From positions 372,001 to 436,000 of the forward strand of contig CANJKZ010000541.1 in NCBI GenBank assembly GCA_947471745.1: a DNA stretch of 64,000 nucleotides, read 5' to 3'. The position numbers and the translations under genes were made by a program. The DNA is from Closterium sp. Naga37s-1. Taxonomy: Eukaryota > Streptophyta > Zygnematophyceae > Desmidiales > Closteriaceae. Below are positions 25,601 to 35,775 of this stretch, piece by piece. Every line of letters starts with the position of its first letter. Positions within the stretch are counted from its first letter, which is position 1. Below the pieces are notes generated by a model. The model did no database searches, was not told where the DNA came from, and worked only from the letters and a program-made list of their open reading frames with translations.

Positions 25601-28600
25601 CTCTACCTGCTCTGCCTCTCTCTCTACCGCCGCTCTACCTGCTCTGCCTCTCTCTCTACCGCGGCTCTACCTGCTCTGCCTCTCTCTCTACCGCCGCTCT
25701 ACCTGCTCTGCCTCTCTCTCTACCGCCGCTCTACCTGCTCTGCCTCTCTCTCTACCGCCGCTCTACCTGCTCTGCCTCTCTCTCTACCGCCGCTCTACCT
25801 GCTCTGCCTCTCTCTCTACCGCCGCTCTACCTGCTCTGCCTCTCTCTCTACCGCCGCTCTACCTGCTCTGCCTCTCTCTCTACCGCCGCTCTACCTGCTC
25901 TCTCTCTCTCTCTACCGCCGCTCTACCTGCTCTGTCTCTCTCTCTACCGCCGCTCTACCTGCTCTCTCTCTCTCTCTTACCGCCGCTCTACCTGCTCTCT
26001 CTCTCTCTCTACCGCCGCTCTACCTGCTCTGCCTCTCTCTCTACCGCCGCTCTACCTGCTCTCTCTCTCTCTCTACCGCCGCTCTACCTGCTCTGCCTCT
26101 CTCTCTACCGCCGCTCTACCTGCTCTGCCTCTCTCTCTACCGCCGCTCTACCTGCTCTGCCTCTCTCTCTACCGCCGCTCTACCTGCTCTGCCTCTCTCT
26201 CTACCGCCGCTCTACCTGCTCTGCCTCTCTCTCTACCGCCGCTCTACCTGCTCTGCCTCTCTCTCTACCGCCCGCTCTACCTGCTCTCTCTCTCTCTCTA
26301 CCGCCGCTCTACCTGCTCTGTCTCTCTCTCTACCGCCGCTCTACCTGCTCTCTCTCTCTCTCTACCGCCGCTCTACCTGCTCTCTCTCTCTCTCTACCGC
26401 CGCTCTAACCTGCTCTGCCTCTCTCTCTACCGCCGCTCTACCTGCTCTCTCTCTCTCTCTCTACCGCCGCTCTACCTGCTCTGTCTCTCTCTCTACCGCC
26501 GCTCTACCTGCTCTCTCTCTCTCTCTACCGCCGCTCTACCTGCTCTGCCTCTCTCTCTACCGCCGCTCTACCTGCTCTCTCTCTCTCTCTACCGCCGCTC
26601 TACCTGCTCTGCCTCTCTCTCTACCGCCGCTCTACCTGCTCTGCCTCTCTCTCTACCGCCGCTCTACCTGCTCTGCCTCTCTCTCTACCGCCGCTCTACC
26701 TGCTCTGCCTCTCTCTCTACCGCCGCTCTACCTGCTCTGCCTCTCTCTCTACCGCCGCTCTACCTGCTCTGCCTCTCTCTCTACCGCCGCTCTACCTGCT
26801 CTGCCTCTCTCTCTACCGCCGCTCTACCTGCTCTCTCTCTCTCTCTACCGCCGCTCTACCTGCTCTGTCTCTCTCTCTACCGCCGCTCTACCTGCTCTCT
26901 CTCTCTCTCTACCGCCGCTCTACCTGCTCTCTCTCTCTCTCTACCGCCGCTCTACCTGCTCTGCCTCTCTCTCTACCGCCGCTCTACCTGCTCTCTCTCT
27001 CTCTCTACCGCCGCTCTACCTGCTCTGCCTCTCTCTCTACCGCCGCTCTACCTGCTCTGCCTCTCTCTCTACCGCCGCTCTACCTGCTCTGCCTCTCTCT
27101 CTACCGCCGCTCTACCTGCTCTGCCTCTCTCTCTACCGCCGCTCTACCTGCTCTGCCTCTCTCTCTACCGCCGCTCTACCTGCTCTCTCTCTCTCTCTAC
27201 CGCCGCTCTACCTGCTCTCTCTCTCTCTCTACCGCCGCTCTACCTGCTCTGCCTCTCTCTCTACCGCCGCTCTACCTGCTCTCTCTCTCTCTCTCTACCG
27301 CCGCTCTACCTGCTCTGTCTCTCTCTCTACCGCCGCTCTACCTGCTCTCTCTCTCTCTCTACCGCCGCTCTACCTGCTCTGCCTCTCTCTCTACCGCCGC
27401 TCTACCTGCTCTCTCTCTCTCTCTACCGCCGCTCTACCTGCTCTGCCTCTCTCTCTACCGCCGCTCTACCTGCTCTGCCTCTCTCTCTACCGCCGCTCTA
27501 CCTGCTCTGCCTCTCTCTCTACCGCCGCTCTACCTGCTCTGCCTCTCTCTCTACCGCCGCTCTACCTGCTCTGCCTCTCTCTCTACCGCCGCTCTACCTG
27601 CTCTGCCTCTCTCTCTACCGCCGCTCTACCTGCTCTCTCTCTCTCTCTCTACCGCCGCTCTACCTGCTCTGTCCTCTCTCTCTACCGCCGCTCTACCTGC
27701 TCTCTCTCTCTCTCTACCGCCGCTCTACCTGCTCTGCCTCTCTCTCTACCGCCGCTCTACCTGCTCTCTCTCTCTCTCTACCGCCGCTCTACCTGCTCTG
27801 CCTCTCTCTCTACCGCCGCTCTACCTGCTCTGCCTCTCTCTCTACCGCCGCTCTACCTGCTCTGCCTCTCTCTCTACCGCCGCTCTACCTGCTCTGCCTC
27901 TCTCTCTACCGCCGCTCTACCTGCTCTGCCTCTCTCTCTACCGCCGCTCTACCTGCTCTGCCTCTCTCTCTACCGCCGCTCTACCTGCTCTGCCTCTCTC
28001 TCTACCGCCGCTCTACCTGCTCTCTCTCTCTCTCTACCGCCGCTCTACCTGCTCTGTCTCTCTCTCTACCGCCGCTCTACCTGCTCTCTCTCTCTCTCTA
28101 CCGCCGCTCTACCTGCTCTCTCTCTCTCTCTCTACCGCCGCTCTACCTGCTCTGCCTCTCTCTCTACCGCCGCTCTACCTGCTCTCTCTCTCTCTCTACC
28201 GCCGCTCTACCTGCTCTGCCTCTCTCTCTACCGCCGCTCTACCTGCTCTGCCTCTCTCTCTACCGCCGCTCTACCTGCTCTGCCTCTCTCTCTACCGCCG
28301 CTCTACCTGCTCTGCCTCTCTCTCTACCGCCGCTCTACCTGCTCTGCCTCTCTCTCTACCGCCGCTCTACCTGCTCTCTCTCTCTCTCTACCGCCGCTCT
28401 ACCTGCTCTCTCTCTCTCTCTACCGCCGCTCTACCTGCTCTGCCTCTCTCTCTACCGCCGCTCTACCTGCTCTCTCTCTCTCTCTCTACCGCCGCTCTAC
28501 CTGCTCTGTCTCTCTCTCTACCGCCGCTCTACCTGCTCTCTCTCTCTCTCTACCGCCGCTCTACCTGCTCTGCCTCTCTCTCTACCGCCGCTCTACCTGC

Positions 28601-31600
28601 TCTCTCTCTCTCTCTACCGCCGCTCTACCTGCTCTGCCTCTCTCTCTACCGCCGCTCTACCTGCTCTGCCTCTCTCTCTACCGCCGCTCTACCTGCTCTG
28701 CCTCTCTCTCTACCGCCGCTCTACCTGCTCTGCCTCTCTCTCTACCGCCGCTCTACCTGCTCTGCCTCTCTCTCTACCGCCGCTCTACCTGCTCTGCCTC
28801 TCTCTCTACCGCCGCTCTACCTGCTCTGCCTCTCTCTCTACCGCCGCTCTACCTGCTCTGCCTCTCTCTCTACCGCCGCTCTACCTGCTCTGCCTCTCTC
28901 TCTACCGCCGCTCTACCTGCTCTCTCTCTCTCTCTACCGCCGCTCTACCTGCTCTGCCTCTCTCTCTACCGCCGCTCTACCTGCTCTGCCTCTCTCTCTA
29001 CCGCCGCTCTACCTGCTCTGCCTCTCTCTCTACCGCCGCTCTACCTGCTCTGCCTCTCTCTCTACCGCCGCTCTACCTGCTCTGCCTCTCTCTCTACCGC
29101 CGCTCTACCTGCTCTGCCTCTCTCTCTACCGCCGCTCTACCTGCTCTCTCTCTCTCTCTCTACCGCCGCTCTACCTGCTCTGTCTCTCTCTCTACCGCCG
29201 CTCTACCTGCTCTCTCTCTCTCTCTACCGCCGCTCTACCTGCTCTGCCTCTCTCTCTACCGCCGCTCTACCTGCTCTCTCTCTCTCTCTACCGCCGCTCT
29301 ACCTGCTCTGCCTCTCTCTCTACGCCGCTCAACACGTTCCCCTACTACCTGCTCTGCCTCTCTCTCTACCGCCGCTCTACCTGCTCTGCCTCTCTCTCTA
29401 CCGCCGCTCTACCTGCTCTGCCTCTCTCTCTACCGCCGCTCTACCTGCTCTGCCTCTCTCTCTACCGCCGCTCTACCTGCTCTGCCTCTCTCTCTACCGC
29501 CGCTCTACCTGCTCTGCCTCTCTCTCTACCGCCGCTCTACCTGCTCTCTCTCTCTCTCTACCGCCGCTCTACCTGCTCTGTCTCTCTCTCTACCGCCGCT
29601 CTACCTGCTCTCTCTCTCTCTCTACCGCCGCTCTACCTGCTCTCTCTCTCTCTCTACCGCCGCTCTACCTGCTCTGCCTCTCTCTCTACCGCCGCTCTAC
29701 CTGCTCTCTCTCTCTCTCTACCGCCGCTCTACCTGCTCTGCCTCTCTCTCTACCGCCGCTCTACCTGCTCTGCCTCTCTCTCTACCGCCGCTCTACCTGC
29801 TCTGCCTCTCTCTCTACCGCCGCTCTACCTGCTCTGCCTCTCTCTCTACCGCCGCTCTACCTGCTCTGCCTCTCTCTCTACCGCCGCTCTACCTGCTCTC
29901 TCTCTCTCTCTACCGCCGCTCTACCTGCTCTCTCTCTCTCTCTACCGCCGCTCTACCTGCTCTGCCTCTCTCTCTACCGCCGCTCTACCTGCTCTCTCTC
30001 TCTCTCTCTACCGCCGCTCTACCTGCTCTGTCTCTCTCTCTACCGCCGCTCTACCTGCTCTCTCTCTCTCTCTACCGCCGCTCTACCTGCTCTGCCTCTC
30101 TCTCTACCGCCGCTCTACCTGCTCTCTCTCTCTCTCTACCGCCGCTCTACCTGCTCTGCCTCTCTCTCTACCGCCGCTCTACCTGCTCTGCCTCTCTCTC
30201 TACCGCCGCTCTACCTGCTCTGCCTCTCTCTCTACCGCCGCTCTACCTGCTCTGCCTCTCTCTCTACCGCCGCTCTACCTGCTCTGCCTCTCTCTCTACC
30301 GCCGCTCTACCTGCTCTGCCTCTCTCTCTACCGCCGCTCTACCTGCTCTGCCTCTCTCTCTACCGCCGCTCTACCTGCTCTGCCTCTCTCTCTACCGCCG
30401 CTCTACCTGCTCTGCCTCTCTCTCTACCGCCGCTCTACCTGCTCTGTCTCTCTCTCTACCGCCGCTCTACCTGCTCTGTCTCTCTCTCTACCGCCGCTCT
30501 ACCTGCTCTCTCTCTCTCTCTACCGCCGCTCTACCTGCTCTCTCTCTCTCTCTACCGCCGCTCTACCTGCTCTCTCTCTCTCTCTACCGCCGCTCTACCT
30601 GCTCTGCCTCTCTCTCTACCGCCGCTCTACCTGCTCTCTCTCTCTCTCTACCGCCGCTCTACCTGCTCTGCCTCTCTCTCTACCGCCGCTCTACCTGCTC
30701 TGCCTCTCTCTCTACCGCCGCTCTACCTGCTCTGCCTCTCTCTCTACCGCCGCTCTACCTGCTCTGCCTCTCTCTCTACCGCCGCTCTACCTGCTCTGCC
30801 TCTCTCTCTACCGCCGCTCTACCTGCTCTCTCTCTCTCTCTACCGCCGCTCTACCTGCTCTCTCTCTCTCTCTACCGCCGCTCTACCTGCTCTGCCTCTC
30901 TCTCTACCGCCGCTCTACCTGCTCTCTCTCTCTCTCTCTACCGCCGCTCTACCTGCTCTGTCTCTCTCTCTACCGCCGCTCTACCTGCTCTCTCTCTCTC
31001 TCTACCGCCGCTCTACCTGCTCTGCCTCTCTCTCTACCGCCGCTCTACCTGCTCTCTCTCTCTCTCTACCGCCGCTCTACCTGCTCTGCCTCTCTCTCTA
31101 CCGCCGCTCTACCTGCTCTGCCTCTCTCTCTACCGCCGCTCTACCTGCTCTGCCTCTCTCTCTACCGCCGCTCTACCTGCTCTGCCTCTCTCTCTACCGC
31201 CGCTCTACCTGCTCTGCCTCTCTCTCTACCGCCGCTCTACCTGCTCTGCCTCTCTCTCTACCGCCGCTCTACCTGCTCTGCCTCTCTCTCTACCGCCGCT
31301 CTACCTGCTCTGCCTCTCTCTCTACCGCCGCTCTACCTGCTCTCTCTCTCTCTCTACCGCCGCTCTACCTGCTCTGCCTCTCTCTCTACCGCCGCTCTAC
31401 CTGCTCTCTCTCTCTCTCTACCGCCGCTCTACCTGCTCTGCCTCTCTCTCTACCGCCGCTCTACCTGCTCTGCCTCTCTCTCTACCGCCGCTCTACCTGC
31501 TCTGCCTCTCTCTCTACCGCCGCTCTACCTGCTCTGCCTCTCTCTCTACCGCCGCTCTACCTGCTCTGCCTCTCTCTCTACCGCCGCTCTACCTGCTCTC

Positions 31601-33800
31601 TCTCTCTCTCTACCGCCGCTCTACCTGCTCTCTCTCTCTCTCTACCGCCGCTCTACCTGCTCTGCCTCTCTCTCTACCGCCGCTCTACCTGCTCTCTCTC
31701 TCTCTCTCTACCGCCGCTCTACCTGCTCTGTCTCTCTCTCTACCGCCGCTCTACCTGCTCTCTCTCTCTCTCTACCGCCGCTCTACCTGCTCTGCCTCTC
31801 TCTCTACCGCCGCTCTACCTGCTCTCTCTCTCTCTCTACCGCCGCTCTACCTGCTCTGCCTCTCTCTCTACCGCCGCTCTACCTGCTCTGCCTCTCTCTC
31901 TACCGCCGCTCTACCTGCTCTGCCTCTCTCTCTACCGCCGCTCTACCTGCTCTGCCTCTCTCTCTACCGCCGCTCTACCTGCTCTGCCTCTCTCTCTACC
32001 GCCGCTCTACCTGCTCTGCCTCTCTCTCTACCGCCGCTCTACCTGCTCTGCCTCTCTCTCTACCGCCGCTCTACCTGCTCTGCCTCTCTCTCTACCGCCG
32101 CTCTACCTGCTCTGCCTCTCTCTCTACCGCCGCTCTACCTGCTCTGCCTCTCTCTCTACCGCCGCTCTACCTGCTCTGCCTCTCTCTCTACCGCCGCTCT
32201 ACCTGCTCTCTCTCTCTCTCTACCGCCGCTCTACCTGCTCTCTCTCTCTCTCTACCGCCGCTCTACCTGCTCTGCCTCTCTCTCTACCGCCGCTCTACCT
32301 GCTCTCTCTCTCTCTCTCTACCGCCGCTCTACCTGCTCTGTCTCTCTCTCTACCGCCGCTCTACCTGCTCTCTCTCTCTCTCTACCGCCGCTCTACCTGC
32401 TCTGCCTCTCTCTCTACCGCCGCTCTACCTGCTCTCTCTCTCTCTCTACCGCCGCTCTACCTGCTCTGCCTCTCTCTCTACCGCCGCTCTACCTGCTCTG
32501 CCTCTCTCTCTACCGCCGCTCTACCTGCTCTGCCTCTCTCTCTACCGCCGCTCTACCTGCTCTGCCTCTCTCTCTACCGCCGCTCTACCTGCTCTGCCTC
32601 TCTCTCTACCGCCGCTCTACCTGCTCTGCCTCTCTCTCTACCGCCGCTCTACCTGCTCTGCCTCTCTCTCTACCGCCGCTCTACCTGCTCTGCCTCTCTC
32701 TCTACCGCCGCTCTACGTTTCTTTTCCTCCACGTGTCGGCCTAAACCGCTTCCTCTGCACCTCTTTCTTCCTGCTAATCTCTTTTTATTCCGCTGCCCCC
32801 TCCCACTACTCTCTTTTCTCCGGCAATCACCTGGTAATTTCCTGTTCACATATCAACCCTCTTTCCTCGTCCCAACCCTTGTTTCTTTCCTCTCGCCCGT
32901 CCCACCATTTTGTATCTTCATGACTGTCCTCTCGTCTTCCCACCGTCTCATGGGCATGCAGTCGTGCTGGGCGGGACGGAGGGCCGCTGTTGCAGCAGAG
33001 GAATTGGTGGAAGCGGTAAGGCATGGGTTGGGGATGGGGATGGGGATGGGGATGGGGATGGGGATGGGGGTGGGTGATGGGGATGGGTGGTGGGGATGGG
33101 GATGGGGATGGGGACGGAGATGGGGATGGGGATGGGGATGGGGATGGGGATGGGGACGGAGATGGGGATGGGGATGGGGACGGAGATGGGGATGGGGATG
33201 GGGATGGGGATGGGTTGGTGTGGGATGGCATGGGATGGGATGGGAGGGGAGGGGAGAGGAGTGGAGGGGAGGGGAGGGGGAGTGGGATTGGTGATGGGGA
33301 GGGGGAGGGTACATGCGTGGGGTACATGCATGTGCATGATGGGCATGGGGTAGGGTAAATGCATGTGGAAAACTTTTGGCGTACATGTAATAGGATGATG
33401 GATGTCGGTGGGACTGTGCTGAAGTGTGATGTATTACATGGGGCACTATTATGTGCACAGTGGAGTGTGCTGAAGAGTCATGTATTAAAGGCTGTGCCTA
33501 GAACGGTGTATGAAAGTGTAGACTCGTGTTGCATACATTCTTGTGTCCTCATTTGATGCTTGCGGCTTCTCTGTTTGTGTATCATGTGCTTTGCGCACAG
33601 CCTCATGCACAGCCTCATGCATAGCCTCATGCACAGCCTCATGCACAGCCTCATGCTCGGTCTGCCTGCCGCACTTAGCACCATTCCATCCCATCCCATG
33701 ACCCCATCTCTCCATGCCAATGCAGGGGTTCACAAAGGTGGTCAGCTTGGAGGGTGGACTCAAGGCATGGAAGGGCGAGGGATACCCCCTTGTGGAGTGA
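1285..33800 (+). CDS. Rhodanese-domain sulfurtransferase, 3' exons
   Basis: Three exons are supported: 1285-1358, 32962-33015 and 33726-33800 (TGA at 33798). They are joined in matching phase and flanked by ag/gt-type sites (donors gtgcgt at 1359 and gtaagg at 33016). The first encodes [19 protein letters not shown], the second the active-site loop [17 protein letters not shown] with the expected catalytic Cys, the third [24 protein letters not shown]. Order and spacing match the C-terminal half of plant single-domain rhodaneses (STR14-18/SEN1 type), which transfer sulfane sulfur through a Cys persulfide. The N-terminal part with the DVR motif must lie upstream of the window. The intron between exons one and two is 31,603 bp and almost wholly minisatellite. 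The next intron is 710 bp and G-rich. Physiological substrate and compartment are unknown. The domain call is firm; splicing of the giant intron is inferred. Confidence 0.82.
1368..32716. repeat. 31.3-kb, 32-bp CT-rich minisatellite inside an intron
   Basis: About 980 head-to-tail copies of a 32-bp unit containing ctctacctgctctgcc followed by a CT run and accgc. Three main unit types differ after the gctct core: gcctct, gtctct and ctctct. Early copies also have actgc for accgc. The + strand is strongly pyrimidine-biased and the - strand is GA-rich with frequent TAG. Because 32 is not a multiple of 3, the unit is read in all three phases and is stop-free on +, giving meaningless open frames of 6,882 and 8,350 codons. 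Sporadic length variants occur, including 34-bp units and single-base insertions such as those near 21951, 26272 and 27671. The array starts about 9 bp after the donor at 1359 and ends 245 bp before the acceptor of the next rhodanese exon. Confidence 0.97.
29320..29350. other. Disrupted repeat unit in the 32-bp array
   Basis: One unit near 29,322-29,345 departs from the family: after tacgccgctc it reads aacacgttcccc before tactacctg resumes. It is the only non-repeat interruption seen in the array and may mark a break-repair joint or an assembly seam. Confidence 0.7.
32717..32961. other. Unique 3' end of the giant intron
   Basis: This is the only non-repetitive part of the 31.6-kb intron. 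It is T/C-rich (gtttcttttcctcc, ctctttcttcctgc, ctctttttattccg) and contains candidate branch-point contexts such as tgctaatct and gcatgcag at the acceptor. No coding signal is seen. Confidence 0.6.
33023..33310 (+). repeat. (GGGGAT)n and G-rich array in an intron
   Basis: Thirty-odd hexamers of the type ggggat, interspersed with ggacggaga variants, run to about 33218. A ggggagggg-type purine block follows to about 33310. Runs of four G every six bases on the + (transcribed-sense) strand meet the usual pattern for G-quadruplex formation in both DNA and pre-mRNA. The array begins 7 bases after the donor gtaagg of the active-site exon. Open frames on both strands here (poly GMGMG/PSPSP) are repeat artefacts. 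Confidence 0.95.
33597..33658. repeat. 12-bp tandem repeat, about five copies
   Basis: The unit is gcacagcctcat, with one gcatagcctcat variant. It lies in the 710-bp intron of the rhodanese gene. The rest of the intron (33311-33596 and 33659-33725) shows no further feature except the acceptor tgcag at 33721. Confidence 0.85.
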
Positions 33801-33900
33801 AGCAGGGCTGTATACAGGATACGTAGGAACTACGGTAGTGTTTTTCATAAAAATTTTGCATCCAAAAGCGTGACAGAAGCAGCATCAGGGCAGACACCAT

Positions 33901-33901
<1 letters not shown>

Positions 33902-33941
<40 letters not shown>
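33902..33941. repeat. 40-bp homopolymer T tract
   Basis: Forty consecutive T about 100 bases after the rhodanese stop codon, inside the presumed 3' UTR. It could be the poly(A) tail of a retroposed sequence on the - strand, but no convincing source sequence or target duplication is visible next to it. Confidence 0.9.
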
Positions 33942-33942
<1 letters not shown>

Positions 33943-34037
33943 AAGTTGATATATTTGTCGAAAATATGGGAAGAAGTGGGTGCTCGACTTGTAGTGCTTG
34001 TTTTTTTTGTTTCCTTGATGTGACAGCTTGCTTGCTG

Positions 34038-34043
34038 AATAAA
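34038..34043 (+). terminator. AATAAA polyadenylation signal candidate
   Basis: A canonical AATAAA in cttgctgaataaagcatc, 238 bases after the rhodanese stop. It is the best candidate 3'-end signal for that gene. Confidence 0.5.
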
Positions 34044-34080
34044 GCATCACTTTGTGTCCTTCAGTTGGCGTACCAAACAC

Positions 34081-35539
34081 ATTGTGGTCAGGGACCAGAG
34101 TCCTTGAATAATCAGCGTGTCAGATACGGTAGGCCTACCCCGACGAGGTAGAATAGTAATCAGAGTAAGTGAAACATGTTTATAGCGAAACTGGAATAGT
34201 CAGCCAGCCAACCTTGACGATATCATCATGACGAAAGTGTTGCCTAACCCAGCCGGCTGGCCAATCAAATACAAAATGGCTTTTACTGTAATGAGTCAGT
34301 GCTGGTTTATTTGCTTTTTTTCCTCCTGCCTTTTGCAAAGGGTTGCCACGTCACAGTGCTCTCCGCGTGGCCTTGTTGGGCCGTTGTCCATACACGTAAA
34401 TCCCAACAACTTCGACAGTCGGTTCGGTGGAGTCGAGTCGAGTGTACTGTATCCAAGACTGAGGGCGGGTCAATCTTTGCTCATTTCGGGTTATGCGGTG
34501 GAAACCGATGCATTCCTCTCTGGAGCGGTTCGCCTCCTCCACCGATTTCAACCGCCACCCACCAGCCTGAACATCGATTCGTGAGCTGAAAACGAAAATA
34601 GGCCTGACCCGCCCTGAGGAGGCTGTGCAATTTTGCGAGCATCGAGTGGACCTCATCGTCGTCGTGGCCCCCCTGGGAAACCCCTTGTGCTCAGTTCAGT
34701 TCAGACACAAATTCATCCTGGCAGGCGCACAGTTGCTCGCTCGCATACCCCAGAGTTTCTAGTAGCAGCCATACTATGGTGACTCCTAGTTTTGAGCTCA
34801 AGCTTGAAAAGATACGTTTGCAATTCAGTACAAGTAACTTGGATGATCGCGACGGATTATCATCTCGACGCGATGGCCCTTCAGCTCGGCGTGCTGATCC
34901 TGTGTGTCGCAGTCTCACGACGAGTAGACTGCGCTCCCCTAACAACTTCCCAGGGTGTGTAATCGACGCGTGCCTTGCTACTAGCGCCGCACTTGCCGTT
35001 TTGAATCAAATTTGCTACCCCGTGCAGTTTATACTGCAAAAAACTGCTGTCCCGGTAACTTCTTCTATTTCATATAGAGTTGATTCAACAAAAAATTCGG
35101 TGTTCTTCGATCTATCCCAAACGTGTCTACTCAGTCATGTTGAAATGCAGACCTGGGTTCAATACTCGTTGCTGGCATTTGATCTACATTGTGTTGTTTC
35201 AATTATGTATGTATTTATTTTCCTCCTCCGTCTTCTCTCTCGGCTCCAATAATATGTAATTATTTGCGTGCTACCTTGTTAGAGAGAACTACACCATTGC
35301 ACGTTGTAGTTGAACTGCATACGCCCTCCCAGGAGTAAAAGAACGAGTGGGGGTTGTAAAGGTGGAAGATAGTGAATGCGCCATGGAACATGGTCTAGGT
35401 CTGCAGTGCGCGCGGCCGAACTTAGGTCTTCAGTGTTTTAGTTGGTCCCTCTAAGGACACAACTTGGCAATGTTGTGTTGACGTAGATACAAACCTCATC
35501 CTGACTTGCTGATCCCTTCCTCTACCACCACCCTTGTAG
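34081..35539. other. Intergenic DNA and probable kinase 5' region
   Basis: The stretch should contain the promoter and first exon(s) of the receptor-like kinase downstream. Two Met-initiated peptides look like secretion signals: one from 34276 (MAFTVMSQCWFICFFSS) and one from 34873 (MALQLGVLILCVAVS). No recognisable extracellular domain was found, and long parts (34964-35539) read as non-coding T-rich sequence. Confidence 0.45.
34873..34954 (+). CDS. Candidate signal-peptide exon of the kinase gene
   Basis: ATG at 34873 opens MALQLGVLILCVAVSRR then VDCAPLTTSQ: a short hydrophobic core followed by a plausible cleavage region. A gtgtgt donor follows at 34955, just before an in-frame stop. If used, the exon ends in phase 1. 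Connection to the exons at 35540 or 35776 is not proven: the next exon at 35540 seems to start in phase 0, so an intermediate exon would be needed. Confidence 0.35.
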
Positions 35540-35660
35540 TGCATGCCTGCCTTGAAGGCAGTGGGATGTGCGAACCAAGTCCCGATATCTTTCCACGACC
35601 CGCCCTCCATCCACCTGCCCGCAGGGCCAATCATCCTGCTGGACTGTCAAAACAAAAGGC
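35540..35660 (+). CDS. Candidate juxtamembrane extracellular exon
   Basis: After a polypyrimidine acceptor ending in cttgtag, one frame gives GCANQVPISFHDPPS and HLPAGPIILLDCQNKR, a proline-rich, two-cysteine segment. A gtgtcc donor follows at 35661. The exon ends in phase 1, which fits the transmembrane exon starting at 35776 with two bases (the joining codon would be Pro). The composition suits an extracellular juxtamembrane region but matches no domain I recognise. Confidence 0.42.
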
Positions 35661-35775
35661 GTGTCCACTAAGCCTCAACTTCCCCATGCATAGGGGTGAA
35701 CAAGGCAGAATCAAGCAGTTCTGTCCTAATTCTACCATACCACGTGCGTTCATACAATGCACCCCCCGCCTGCAG

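Noticed and set aside
1303-26408. Open reading frames of 6,882 and 8,350 codons encoding Leu/Ser/Cys/Arg repeats
   Set aside because: They are the 32-bp minisatellite read in rotating phase. The unit has no + strand stop and the array lies within an intron of the rhodanese gene.
1368-32716. CRISPR-like array of 32-bp repeats
   Set aside because: Units are contiguous with no unique spacers, and the context is a eukaryotic intron.
32827-33358. Open frames of poly Gly-Met/Gly-Asp on + and Pro-Ser on -
   Set aside because: Artefacts of the (GGGGAT)n array. The real coding sequence here is the 54-nt rhodanese exon at 32962-33015.
33902-33941. Processed pseudogene tail
   Set aside because: No coding remnant or flanking duplication could be recognised next to the 40-T run.
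34276-34584. Second signal-peptide-like start (MAFTVMSQCWFICFFSS...) as first kinase exon
   Set aside because: The hydrophobic run arises from a T-rich tract, the rest resembles no domain, and no donor in a helpful phase was found. Kept only as a remark.
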